Assembly (NCBI GenBank): GCA_964519955.1
Contig: CAZFLM010000059.1
Coordinates: 1-42,068 of the forward strand
Source of the DNA: CAZFLM01 sp964519955
Lineage (GTDB): Bacteria; Armatimonadota; Chthonomonadetes; Chthonomonadales; CAJBBX01
Direction of reading: 5' to 3'
Length of the DNA stretch: 42,068 nucleotides
Shown here one piece after another: positions 8,348 through 15,851 of the stretch (positions are counted from its first letter, which is position 1; each line of letters opens with the position of its first letter). Under the pieces are notes generated by a model. The model saw only the letters and a program-made list of their open reading frames with translations, was not told the DNA's origin and ran no database searches. The translations under genes and the position numbers were made by a program.

Positions 8348-9373
8348 ATGACCACCCGCGACAACCTGACCGCTGCCCTGGAGGGCGGAACGCCCGACAC
8401 GACGCCTCTCACCGCGTATAGCTGGATGTTCGCCGACCTGCAGGCCCCTGCCCTGCGCCGCGTGGTGGGTATGGGCCTCGGCTTCTGCCATCACTGCTGG
8501 ACCGTGCGGCATCTGGAGCATGGTGTCGAAGACCGGCACGAGACGCGCACCGAGGGCGGCGACCGCTACGACATCCACACACGCGTCACACCGGTCGGCT
8601 CGATCCGCCAGGTCCACCGGAACGGGTGGCACCACGAGTACTTCTTGAAGCAGCCCGAGGACTACCGCGTGATGCGCTGGATCGTGGAGCACACGGAGAT
8701 CGCGCCGAACTACGACGCGTTCGCCATCGCGGACGCCGAGGTGGGCGATGCCGGTCTGCCGGTGGTGTGCGGCATGCGCAGCCCGATGATGAGCATCAAC
8801 GTGGACTGGGCGGGCGCGGAGCAGTTCTGCACGGACGTGGCGCTGGAGGTGCCGGAGCTGTTCGAGCTGTACGAGGCCCGGCGCAAGCTGTTCATGGAGG
8901 AAGCCCGGCTGATCGCTGCGGGCCCGGGGCGCCACGTGAAGTGGCTGGAGAACCTGACGATCCGCACGCTGGGCAAACGGCGCTACGCCCGGCACATGCT
9001 GCCCGTCTACGAGGAGGCCGCCGCCATCATGGACGCGGGTGGCAAGCGGACAATGGTGCACTACGACGGGGAGCTGAGCGTGATCGCGGACGAGGTGCGC
9101 CGCGCCCCGTTCCACTGCGTCGAGTCGCTGACGGAGCCGCCGGAGGGAGACCTGACGCTCGACGAGTGCCGTCGCGCCTGGCCGGAGAAGGTGTTCTGGG
9201 TGAACATCAACGTGGCGCACTACGCGCTGCCGCCGGAGCAACTCCGCGACACCGTGCTGGCTCTACGCGACCGAGCCGGCAAGCGCGCCCTCGCCTTCGA
9301 GATCTCGGAGGATCTGCCCGCCAACTGGGAGACGGCGGTGCCGGTGGTGCTGGAGGCGCTGCGGGGGCGATGA
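8348..9373 (+). CDS. Uroporphyrinogen decarboxylase-like (UroD/MtaA fold) protein
   Basis: This 341-residue protein opens with MTTRDNLTAALEGGTPDTTPL, the usual N-terminal helix of the UroD superfamily, and keeps the family's TIM-barrel pattern. The superfamily includes heme-pathway decarboxylases and corrinoid methyltransferases. Clusters such as GFCHHCWTVRHLEHG and HYDGELSVIADEV could place His or Asp in the active site. It is too divergent for hemE, and no heme or corrinoid gene is near, so a methyl-transfer or other role is likely but unproven. The ATG follows GGAG; upstream in-frame sequence lies in a repeat. It is a single gene flanked by two hairpin repeats. Confidence 0.8.
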   Translation: MTTRDNLTAALEGGTPDTTPLTAYSWMFADLQAPALRRVVGMGLGFCHHCWTVRHLEHGVEDRHETRTEGGDRYDIHTRVTPVGSIRQVHRNGWHHEYFLKQPEDYRVMRWIVEHTEIAPNYDAFAIADAEVGDAGLPVVCGMRSPMMSINVDWAGAEQFCTDVALEVPELFELYEARRKLFMEEARLIAAGPGRHVKWLENLTIRTLGKRRYARHMLPVYEEAAAIMDAGGKRTMVHYDGELSVIADEVRRAPFHCVESLTEPPEGDLTLDECRRAWPEKVFWVNINVAHYALPPEQLRDTVLALRDRAGKRALAFEISEDLPANWETAVPVVLEALRGR

Positions 9374-9459
9374 GTGGTCAGTGGTAAGTGGTCAGTGGTC
9401 AGTGGCGGCCGCCCCATCTGCTGCGAGCGGCCGCCACTTGCCACTAGTCACTGACCACT
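9373..9459. repeat. Second AGTGGTC-type hairpin repeat
   Basis: The arms carry AGTGGTC/AGTGGTA heptamers plus GCGGCCGC at the inner end, around a short loop (CCCATCTGCTGCGA). It starts within the stop codon of the UroD-like gene and ends 20 bp before the convergent redoxin gene's stop. It is related to 8199-8329 and may act as a terminator for both convergent genes. Confidence 0.85.
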
Positions 9460-9478
9460 TGTCCGTCGCAGTTCTCCC

Positions 9479-10621
9479 CTACTCCAACCCCGCAGCCAGG
9501 AGCGCCTTCTCCAACTCGGCGGCGGTCTTCTCGGGGTCGAAGCCCACCATGCGCTTCACGATCTTGCCGTCCCGGTTGAAGATGACATTGGTCGGATAGG
9601 CGCTGATGCCGAACATCCTCACCAAGTCGGTCGGGTTGTTCTGGCAGATCGGGAACGTGGCCTCGTAGTCCTTGCCGAACTGGACCAGGTCCTCGGCCTT
9701 CTCCCCGGTGCCGTTGACCGACAGCACCTCGAGCCCCTTGCCGCGGTACTTATTGTAGAGCTCGACCAGGTGCGGGTACTCGTCGTTGCACGGACCGCAT
9801 GTGGTGAAGAAGAAGTTCACCAGAACCACTTTGCCCTTCAGGTCCGCGAGCGAGATGTTCCCGCCGTTCACGTTCTTCACCGCGAACTCGATCTCGATCT
9901 CAGGCTTGTCCAGCGCCGGCAGGACCGCGACGAGGCGGGCGGCCTCGGGCACCTTGCGATCGAGGAAACCATCCGGCAGTGGCTTGTCCACCTCGACGGT
10001 AGTGTAGTTCTCCGTGGTATCCACCTTGCCGCCCGAGTACGAGACGGCGCGGCGGATGAGCCCGTCCTGCTGGCTGACGTAGATGCGCACCTCGCTGACG
10101 TCATCGGGCCGGAAGGAGAGCACGTCGGCCGCGCCGGAGCCGAACCCGATCGGATCGCGCAGGGTGGCGGCATTGAGCGCCTTCGCGAGCTTGTTGGTCT
10201 GGTCGCGGAGCTGCCCCTGGAGCAGCAGGGCGATCACAGCGGCGCCCGGCGCGGGCAGGTCGACCTTCGCGAGCACGTCGCCGCCCAGGAGCTTGGCGGG
10301 CGCCTTGGTGCGGGTGTAGGCGTTCTTGTCCGGTCGCATCGCCGTGACGAACGATGCGTCGGCCACGACCACCGTGTTCAGGTTCTCGCCCTTCAGCTCG
10401 AGAGCGTAGCCCGACGGACGCTTCATGCCGAACTCGACGGTGGCCGAGCGCTCCTTGGAGCCGAGCTTCTGGGTCCAGGTGCCGGAGTAGCGCACGGTCT
10501 CGACGGTCCGGTAACGCGTGCTCAGCTTGTTGAGGAGCTGCGTCACCGGGGTGGTCTGGGCTTGGGCGCACACGGCGCTCAGAGCGAGCAAACAGGCTAG
10601 CGGCAGAGCAGTGCGCTTCAT
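9479..10621 (-). CDS. Secreted TlpA-like thioredoxin-fold protein with LolA-like N-terminal domain
   Basis: This 380-residue protein has a Sec signal peptide (MKRTALPLACLLALSAVCAQAQ). A domain of about 200 residues follows (YRTVETVRYSGTW...), resembling the LolA/DUF2092 outer-membrane lipoprotein-sorting fold. The C-terminal thioredoxin domain (about 250-380) has FFFTTCGPC with C275 and C278, and the cis-Pro segment AYPTNV. The usual Trp before the first Cys is replaced by Thr, which may alter redox potential. It probably acts outside the cytoplasmic membrane as a thiol reductase or oxidase. Start at the ATG after GGAGG. It is the last gene of the membrane-protein operon, 29 bp after its upstream neighbour. 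Confidence 0.82.
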   Translation of the reverse strand: MKRTALPLACLLALSAVCAQAQTTPVTQLLNKLSTRYRTVETVRYSGTWTQKLGSKERSATVEFGMKRPSGYALELKGENLNTVVVADASFVTAMRPDKNAYTRTKAPAKLLGGDVLAKVDLPAPGAAVIALLLQGQLRDQTNKLAKALNAATLRDPIGFGSGAADVLSFRPDDVSEVRIYVSQQDGLIRRAVSYSGGKVDTTENYTTVEVDKPLPDGFLDRKVPEAARLVAVLPALDKPEIEIEFAVKNVNGGNISLADLKGKVVLVNFFFTTCGPCNDEYPHLVELYNKYRGKGLEVLSVNGTGEKAEDLVQFGKDYEATFPICQNNPTDLVRMFGISAYPTNVIFNRDGKIVKRMVGFDPEKTAAELEKALLAAGLE

Positions 10622-10650
10622 TGGGATCCTCCCACGCGGCGGCGCCGGAA

Positions 10651-11424
10651 CTACGCGCCCGATCCGGCGCGCATCCACTCGATCAGAACAAAGTACAGGC
10701 GGTCGACCAGCAGCGCGAAGCGGGTCATGATGGTCGAGCCGAAGATGGCCCCGAAGCCGATCATGATGAGCCAGCGCCCGGTGGTCGCCGTGTTGCGGAC
10801 GATCTTGGTCTTCTGCTCGAACGCGAACAGGAAGTAGGTGACCACCGACAGCAGCGTGATGGTGAAGATGGCGTTGTTGATGGCGCCGGAGATGCTCAAC
10901 GTGTCGGGCGTCGGGTTCGGGTTGCTCAGCGACCACACGGTCGGATGCAGGGGCTTGAACGAGTCCCGGATCTGGCCGAAGTACTGCTTGGCGAACGCCT
11001 GGAACACCTGCCCGGCCGCGAAGCCGCCCAGAATGACCAGCGGGATGCGGCTGATCCATCCGTGCTTGCGGTGGAAGACGAAGTAGGCCATGATGGCGAG
11101 CGGGATAACCAGCATCCACGCCCACTTGCCGTCCTTGACGATCGGGTCGAACCACTGAGTGCTCAGCACCTCGGTCCACGCCAGAACCACCACATAGCCG
11201 GCGGCAAGTCCGAGGTAGACGTGCTCGGCCAGGCGGTACACCGGATTCTCCTTGTACAGGATGGAGTACAGGGAGATGGTGGCCAACCCGCCGAGCCAGA
11301 GCTTGACGAGGGTGGCCTTGTCCCCGGAGAAGGCACCCGCTTGCCAGTTCAGCACGGCCGCCACCAGCAGGATGGCGACTACCACCAACAGGATCCAGAT
11401 GGTGTCTTTGTCACGGTTCTTCAT
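10651..11424 (-). CDS. Multi-pass membrane protein of unknown function (cluster gene d)
   Basis: A 257-residue membrane protein with roughly seven hydrophobic segments: about 8-27, 42-58, 70-86, 103-117, 125-142, 185-203 and 218-245. I recognise no family. The start codon overlaps the stop of the upstream gene by one base (TGATG), so translation is probably coupled. Loops carry aromatic and charged residues but no obvious catalytic motif. It lies in a run of four membrane proteins of unknown function and before a secreted redoxin, so it is likely a subunit of one membrane complex. Confidence 0.75.
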   Translation of the reverse strand: MKNRDKDTIWILLVVVAILLVAAVLNWQAGAFSGDKATLVKLWLGGLATISLYSILYKENPVYRLAEHVYLGLAAGYVVVLAWTEVLSTQWFDPIVKDGKWAWMLVIPLAIMAYFVFHRKHGWISRIPLVILGGFAAGQVFQAFAKQYFGQIRDSFKPLHPTVWSLSNPNPTPDTLSISGAINNAIFTITLLSVVTYFLFAFEQKTKIVRNTATTGRWLIMIGFGAIFGSTIMTRFALLVDRLYFVLIEWMRAGSGA

Positions 11425-12299
11425 CAGGCGCCTGCCCCCGATGCGGACCGCCGGCCCGCGAACATCGCCACGTTACCGATGACGATGGAGATGATGACCA
11501 GCGCGAACGCCGCCGAGAGGGGCCCCATGTACCGGCGCCCCGAGGCGTATTGGCCGATGTTGTGCTCCGCGTTGAGCTGCTCGTAGTCGTAGGCGCCCTT
11601 CGCTCCCCACAGCAAGCCAGCCAACTGCCCGGAGGAGAAGTACGGAAGGGCTTCCGGCGCCATGACGGAGGTGGGGCAGAACCCGATCTCGACGCCGGGC
11701 TTCATGAACTGGATCCACACCATCTGCGAGGCGGACGCGGAGATCTCCACAACCATGTGGACATCGTCGACGCTCTTCACCTTCTGCATGATCGGGTAGC
11801 TGCCCAACGGCTGCTTGCGGACGGCATCCTGCTTGACCGTTCCCACGAAGTCGACGTTGATGCCCTTCACGAAGTTGGCGGAGTTCGCCTGGAAGCCGAG
11901 GCTGATCCAATCGCGCCCGTAGACGTAGTTGTACTTGGGCGCCATGTCGTTCACCAGGTTCAGCGCGACCTGGGAGGCCGGCGCGGAGAACGAGCTGAGG
12001 ATGAACGGGATCCGCCGCGACATCAGGTGATGGAAGATCGCCTCGGCCTGCCCCTTGTTCTCGCCGCGGGTACCCACCGACCAGGTCGACGAGACCATGA
12101 CCACCTTGTTGGGCGGCGTCCGGTCAAGGGTCTCCCACAGCGAGCGGCTCATTGGCGCGACCGCGTTCGGGATATTGACAGGATAGAGCGTCGGCAGGCC
12201 GACCACGATCAGCAGGATGAGATAGAGGATCCGCCGATCGATCTTCTGCAGCTTCTCGCTCAGGCTGACCTGGGGCGCCGCCCCGATGTCCACGCTCAT
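11424..12299 (-). CDS. Membrane-anchored protein with large extracytoplasmic domain (cluster gene c)
   Basis: 291 residues: a short cytoplasmic N-terminus, one transmembrane segment (about 24-42, ILYLILLIVVGLPTLYP), about 200 residues outside, and a second transmembrane segment near the C-terminus (about 264-283). The outer domain has alternating strands and helices (NKVVMVSSTWSVGTRGENKGQ, IPFILSS, MVVEISAS), suggesting a Rossmann-like or substrate-binding fold. I do not recognise the family. Start chosen at ATG 12299 after GAGGAG; a start 24 bp earlier is possible. It is tightly coupled to the next gene. Confidence 0.72.
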   Translation of the reverse strand: MSVDIGAAPQVSLSEKLQKIDRRILYLILLIVVGLPTLYPVNIPNAVAPMSRSLWETLDRTPPNKVVMVSSTWSVGTRGENKGQAEAIFHHLMSRRIPFILSSFSAPASQVALNLVNDMAPKYNYVYGRDWISLGFQANSANFVKGINVDFVGTVKQDAVRKQPLGSYPIMQKVKSVDDVHMVVEISASASQMVWIQFMKPGVEIGFCPTSVMAPEALPYFSSGQLAGLLWGAKGAYDYEQLNAEHNIGQYASGRRYMGPLSAAFALVIISIVIGNVAMFAGRRSASGAGA

Positions 12300-12347
12300 A
12301 GAGCACACTCCTCGCCGCGGCACGCCGCATGCGCTTCCGCTAGTCCA

Positions 12348-13157
12348 CTAATCACCGAACAGGGCTCCGCGCTCGATGCCGAGCCAGATACGCAACCCCA
12401 TGGCAAGCCCGCCGAGACCGACACCGAAGTCGATGGCGCGCAGCGTGGGGAGGCTCACGACCGAGAGGATCCACGAACTCCAGGTCTCGATGCGGAAGTT
12501 GGCCAGGAAGCCGTGATCCGGCACCCAGGCGGTCAGCAGCACGCCGAACGAGAGGCCCGCGAGCACGATGAGCGCCGAGAGCATCAGGATCGACGACTCG
12601 ACGGACCGGATGCGGAACGCGCGGTACGCGGCGGATAGGATGAAGAACGAAATCAGGGAGAACATCGCGGCGTCGAGGTTCTGGTAGAGCCCCTCGAACA
12701 GGCAGTCGTAAACCGTGCTGAACGCGCGAGAGGGGTTCTCGGTGGCGCGAGCGCCAAAGCCGACGATGAGCATCACCACGGCGGACAGCAGGAGCGCCAG
12801 GCTGTTGCCCCACCCCGGGCGCCGCTTCGTCACGTTGCTCGTGTGGATCTTGACCAGGCTGAAGAGCCCGAGGCCCAGCAGCAGCGCGGCAAGGTTCTGC
12901 GCCAGCGGACTGATGACATCGGGAATCAGCGGCGTCAGGAAGTTCTCGTGCGCCACCTTGCCGTTCTTCACGACCTCATGCGTCGGCCAGAAGAACTCGA
13001 GCGCATAGAAGAGACCCGAGATGAACACGGTGCCCTTGATGACCACGCGCCGGAAGCGCGTCGGCACCCGCATCAGTCCGGCGATCAGGAGCGCGCTGCC
13101 CACCAGCACGCCGGCCAGCACTCCCCACAGAGCCGGTCCATGAACCGTCCAACTCAT
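12348..13157 (-). CDS. Multi-pass membrane protein of unknown function (cluster gene b)
   Basis: A 269-residue protein with about eight hydrophobic segments spread along its length (from about residue 8 to 260) and a short loop with a WPTHEVVKNGKVAHEN stretch after the second segment. No family recognised. Its size and topology resemble the neighbour at 10651-11424, so they may be a subunit pair. ATG start with GAGGAGGG 10 nt upstream. It lies 52 bp after the gene at 13210. Confidence 0.75.
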   Translation of the reverse strand: MSWTVHGPALWGVLAGVLVGSALLIAGLMRVPTRFRRVVIKGTVFISGLFYALEFFWPTHEVVKNGKVAHENFLTPLIPDVISPLAQNLAALLLGLGLFSLVKIHTSNVTKRRPGWGNSLALLLSAVVMLIVGFGARATENPSRAFSTVYDCLFEGLYQNLDAAMFSLISFFILSAAYRAFRIRSVESSILMLSALIVLAGLSFGVLLTAWVPDHGFLANFRIETWSSWILSVVSLPTLRAIDFGVGLGGLAMGLRIWLGIERGALFGD

Positions 13158-13209
13158 CGACGGGTGCCCTCCTCGTTCCAGGCTTCGCCAAGCCGCTCGC
13201 GGTCAGCGA

Positions 13210-14046
13210 TCATCGGCCACCTCCCAGATGCAGCGCGCGCACCAACTCGTCGAAGCCGCCCACGCCGAACAGCTTGTAGATCAGCGGCTCCGCTCCCTTG
13301 GCGGTCGGCCCCGTGATCGTGAACGCGATGAGGCCAAGGACAACGAAGCCCATGAAGATGAGCTTGGCGTAGTCCTGGGCAACCAGGCTCCCCACGGCCA
13401 CGGGCTCGCGGCTGAGGTAGGCGCTCGCGGCGTAGAACTCGTCGCCGATGATGACGTAGTCGCAGGCAGCCACGAAGAACGGCGTCTGCGTGGTCGAGGT
13501 GGTCGCGGCCACCTGGATCGCGCCGACCATGTTGGCCGTCTCGGCGAAGATGAGCGACTCGGCGTAGAACGCCCCCATCAGGAACGTGGCCGCCACGTGC
13601 TCGCGGTGGATGATGCCGGAGACGCCTGCCGCGAACGCAAACTGCTCGCCCGAGACGAACTGGACGGAGTCCGCGTCGTACAACTCCGGCTTACCCTCGC
13701 TCCGGTACGCATCCTGGATCGTCTCCTGGCCCACGGCATAGAGCGCGGCGTCGGAGACGCAGAGGCGGATCGGGGAGGCGAACTTGGCGGCGTTGCGGGT
13801 GACGTAGCCGAAGATGTTGAGCGCCTGCAGGCCGACGATGTCCAGGCCGGAGAGGCCCGGGACCATCAGGATCGGGCGCCCCAACTCCGTCGCGCGGCCG
13901 ATCGCCTCGTCGATGGCGTTCAGACCGGCAATGCGCCGGATGAAGGGCACCTTGCCGTGCATCGCCGTGAGGATGCGCCAGAGGATGAGCGCGATGAGCA
14001 CTCCCTCGAAGATGGCGACGAACCAGTTCTCGTCCGCATGCAGCAT
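13210..14046 (-). CDS. Membrane protein resembling the DUF6754 family (cluster gene a)
   Basis: 278 residues: an N-terminal hydrophobic segment (about 10-27), a soluble central part starting NAIDEAIGRATELGRPILMVPG, further hydrophobic stretches between about 135 and 205, and a strong transmembrane segment at about 232-252. The phrase AIGRATELGRPI and the overall plan recall the family I know as DUF6754, whose function is unknown; this is from memory. It is the first of four consecutive membrane proteins. Partners by position: genes b, c and d plus a redoxin downstream, and two small proteins upstream. Confidence 0.68.
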   Translation of the reverse strand: MLHADENWFVAIFEGVLIALILWRILTAMHGKVPFIRRIAGLNAIDEAIGRATELGRPILMVPGLSGLDIVGLQALNIFGYVTRNAAKFASPIRLCVSDAALYAVGQETIQDAYRSEGKPELYDADSVQFVSGEQFAFAAGVSGIIHREHVAATFLMGAFYAESLIFAETANMVGAIQVAATTSTTQTPFFVAACDYVIIGDEFYAASAYLSREPVAVGSLVAQDYAKLIFMGFVVLGLIAFTITGPTAKGAEPLIYKLFGVGGFDELVRALHLGGGR

Positions 14047-14104
14047 GGGCCTATCCTTGGACGGTCGGTAGGTGATGAGTGCGTTCGGCTAGGGCTGGCG
14101 CTCT

Positions 14105-14130
14105 GGACGGGCACGGAGGCCCATCCCACC
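14105..14130 (+). repeat. Dispersed hairpin element (copy 1)
   Basis: GGACGGGC-N6-GCCCATCC followed by CACC. Related copies lie at 16815, 30959, 31025 and 35841. All are intergenic, and all are near-palindromic. Confidence 0.8.
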
Positions 14131-14138
14131 GGCGCACC

Positions 14139-14468
14139 CTACGGGTTGGCGTCCGGCTGTGCCGGATCTGCCGAGGGCTTGGCCCGGCGCGCGGCTGCCA
14201 GGTCCTCGATCCGGCGCTCGAGCAGCTCGACGTTGTCGCGGCTCTCGAACAGGCGGGAGGCCAGGCGAACCTTGTCGAACCCGACGAAGGGCGCCACGAA
14301 CGGCGATAGCGCGACCATCCCCTGGCTTGCGATGAACGAGACGGGCTTGTTCATCTCGAGGAACAGAATGGCCGGCGTCTCCAGACCGCGCTTCACGATC
14401 TGCTCGGCAACCTTGTCGATGATCTCGTCCCGGCGCTCCGGCGTCAGCTCCGCATCGAAGTCATCCAT
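14139..14468 (-). CDS. Small protein of unknown function
   Basis: 109 residues: MDDFDAELTPERRDEIIDKVAEQIVKRG at the start (split here only for reference), a moderately hydrophobic middle (about 33-55, around FIASQGMVALSPFVAPFVGF), and a basic or charged C-terminal helix (SRDNVELLERRIEDLAAARRA) that may be a coiled coil. I recognise no family. The ATG at 14468 overlaps the end of the upstream PH-like gene by 8 bp, which supports this start and coupled translation. It could be a regulator or assembly factor of the membrane cluster. Confidence 0.65.
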   Translation of the reverse strand: MDDFDAELTPERRDEIIDKVAEQIVKRGLETPAILFLEMNKPVSFIASQGMVALSPFVAPFVGFDKVRLASRLFESRDNVELLERRIEDLAAARRAKPSADPAQPDANP

Positions 14469-14952
14469 CGATCCGGGCCTCCGGCGCGTGCTCCCTGACG
14501 ATGGCAAGCAGGCTCTGCAGATCGCCCGGTTGCCCCTCGGGCTCTGCGCGCAGTGTCACGCCGCGGAACCCGTCCAGCCGCGTCTCCTCCGCGAAGGGCG
14601 AGAGGCGCAGCCCCCCCGGCCCGGTTGTCACGCGGCGCACCCGCTCCCACTCCATCTCCAGCCGCGCAATCCCGTAGGCCACCTTCACACGCCTAGTGGT
14701 CAGGCAGTACCGAATGGGAAACACGAACTCGGAAGCGGAACCCACGATGACGGCAATGCCAACGAGGGCGAAGAGCGGGGAGCCGAGGAGGAACAGACCG
14801 ACGCAGCCTGCCAGCAGCGCGGCAAAGCCAACGACGGCGCCGCGGACCGGCCTCCTCCGCATGAGGTGGACGACGTACTCCAGAAGGACGGCCTCGTCGC
14901 GCGCATCGCACGCGATCGGTGACGTCGCCTCCATCCGGTCTGTCGGACTCAT
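14461..14952 (-). CDS. Membrane protein with bacterial PH-like domain
   Basis: 163 residues with two adjacent hydrophobic segments (about 37-56 and 58-75). A C-terminal soluble domain follows: YCLTTRRVKVAYGI, then LEMEWERVRRV and FRGVTLRA. That pattern (new strand after the membrane, then a conserved W-E-x-V-x-x-V) is typical of bPH/YdbS-type domains. It is the first gene after the consensus promoter at 15005-15034, with a leader of about 45 nt, and overlaps the next gene by 8 bp. Likely first gene of the membrane-cluster operon. Confidence 0.7.
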   Translation of the reverse strand: MSPTDRMEATSPIACDARDEAVLLEYVVHLMRRRPVRGAVVGFAALLAGCVGLFLLGSPLFALVGIAVIVGSASEFVFPIRYCLTTRRVKVAYGIARLEMEWERVRRVTTGPGGLRLSPFAEETRLDGFRGVTLRAEPEGQPGDLQSLLAIVREHAPEARIDG

Positions 14953-15004
14953 GGGGGTCAGGCTGCTCCTCGGCGCAGCATACGGGCGCCACCCGAACTC
15001 CGAG

Positions 15005-15034
15005 ATTATAGGTGACCGCGCGACCGGTTGTCAA
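15005..15034 (-). promoter_or_regulatory. Consensus promoter of the membrane-protein operon
   Basis: Minus strand TTGACA (15034-15029), 18-bp spacer, TATAAT (15010-15005): both hexamers are perfect. It lies 52 bp before the ATG at 14952 and drives the seven genes down to 9479, as no other clear promoter was seen between them. Confidence 0.88.
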
Positions 15035-15150
15035 GACGCGGTTCCGGCCCGCTCCGGCCCGAGCTGGTGCGTGCGGGGAAGCCTGCAGGAAACGCTCCCT
15101 CGCCCGCCGAACTGGCCGCCATTCCAGTAGGGTTGCGGGGGCGCGAGGCG

Positions 15151-15657
15151 ATGACGCAAGTGGGCCACTGCCTGTTCGGCGCAAGCCTCGCCGTCGTGAC
15201 GGCGCCCGCGGCAACCTCGCGCCGCCAGGCCGCCTGGCGCATCGCCGCCTTCGCGCTCCTCGCCAATGTGCCCGACCTGCCGCTGCCCGGCTGGGGCCAC
15301 CAGCGCTACGACATCAGCCACAGCCTGTTCGTGAACCTCGCCCTGATCGCGCCGGCCGCCGCGGCACTGCGCAGGAGGGTTGCCCTCAGGGACGCCGCAG
15401 CGGGAGCCGGCGCGTGGCTCACCCACTTGCTGCTCGACACGTTCTACGCCAACAACGCTGGGCTCGCCATGTTCTGGCCCGTGTCGGACGCCCGGCTTCA
15501 CCTGCCCATCGCGCTGTTCCGCACCACCGAGCACTTCCAGGCCGCGTCGTCGCCGGGTAACGTGCGCGTGTACCTGGTCGAGCTGGCGGTCTACCTTCCG
15601 CTCCTGGCGCTGGCGGCCGCCACATGGGCGCTCCGGAAGCGGCGACAAGCGGCTTGA
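15151..15657 (+). CDS. YdjM/DUF457-like membrane metal-dependent hydrolase
   Basis: 168 residues. It begins MTQVGHCLFG and has a conserved H near the start, NVPDLP (Asp), ISHSLFVN (His), and THLLLDTFY (His and Asp). This spaced H/D pattern in hydrophobic helices is typical of the YdjM/DUF457 family, thought to be membrane-bound metal-dependent hydrolases. About four transmembrane helices. The frame is open upstream to 15028, but that part lies over the divergent promoter and lacks family features, so the ATG at 15151 is preferred. Its end overlaps the -35 box of the next promoter. Substrate unknown. Confidence 0.78.
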   Translation: MTQVGHCLFGASLAVVTAPAATSRRQAAWRIAAFALLANVPDLPLPGWGHQRYDISHSLFVNLALIAPAAAALRRRVALRDAAAGAGAWLTHLLLDTFYANNAGLAMFWPVSDARLHLPIALFRTTEHFQAASSPGNVRVYLVELAVYLPLLALAAATWALRKRRQAA

Positions 15658-15683
15658 CGGCGAGGTACCGGCTGGGATATCAT
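15654..15683 (+). promoter_or_regulatory. Promoter of the ZTP-riboswitch transcript
   Basis: TTGACG (15654-15659), 18-bp spacer, TATCAT (15678-15683). The expected start near 15690 is about 14 nt before the riboswitch aptamer. The -35 box lies in the last codons of the preceding gene. Confidence 0.8.
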
Positions 15684-15703
15684 AGATGTAACGACGAAGA
15701 GCG

Positions 15704-15777
15704 GCGCGCGTGACTGGCGATTGCGGGGAGAGAACCCCGATGGAGCGCGCGTCGAGGCAAAGCCGAGCGCCTGGGCA
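15704..15777 (+). promoter_or_regulatory. ZTP (pfl) riboswitch aptamer
   Basis: The two signature blocks of the family are present: TGACTGGCG (15711-15719) and CGCCTGGGCA (15768-15777). P1 is GCGCGCG (15704-15710) with CGCGCGT (15746-15752). P2 is CGGGG (15724-15728) with CCCCG (15735-15739) and loop AGAGAA, followed by ATGGAGC in place of the usual GGGGAGC. The pseudoknot GGCG (15716-15719) with CGCC (15768-15771) can form. ZTP and its precursor ZMP accumulate when 10-formyl-tetrahydrofolate is short, and these riboswitches turn on purine and one-carbon genes. Here it precedes a beta-lactamase-like gene and then purH, whose enzyme consumes ZMP (AICAR). Family call by motif and fold; no covariance search was run. 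Confidence 0.92.
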
Positions 15778-15814
15778 ACCCGATACCGAGCGGGATGTCC
15801 GGGCGTTGTTGTTT
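15768..15814 (+). terminator. Riboswitch-controlled intrinsic terminator
   Basis: CGCCTGGGCA (15768-15777) can instead pair with TGTCCGGGCG (15796-15805). Inside are an A-A mismatch and a 4-bp stem CCCG/CGGG with loop ATACCGAG. The tract TTGTTGTTT follows (15806-15814). The 5' arm is the last aptamer block, so ligand binding would prevent the terminator: an ON switch. This is the arrangement known for ZTP riboswitches. Confidence 0.85.
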
Positions 15815-15851
15815 CCGGGCGTGCCGCATGTCTCCGCTGGAAGGAGCAAGC

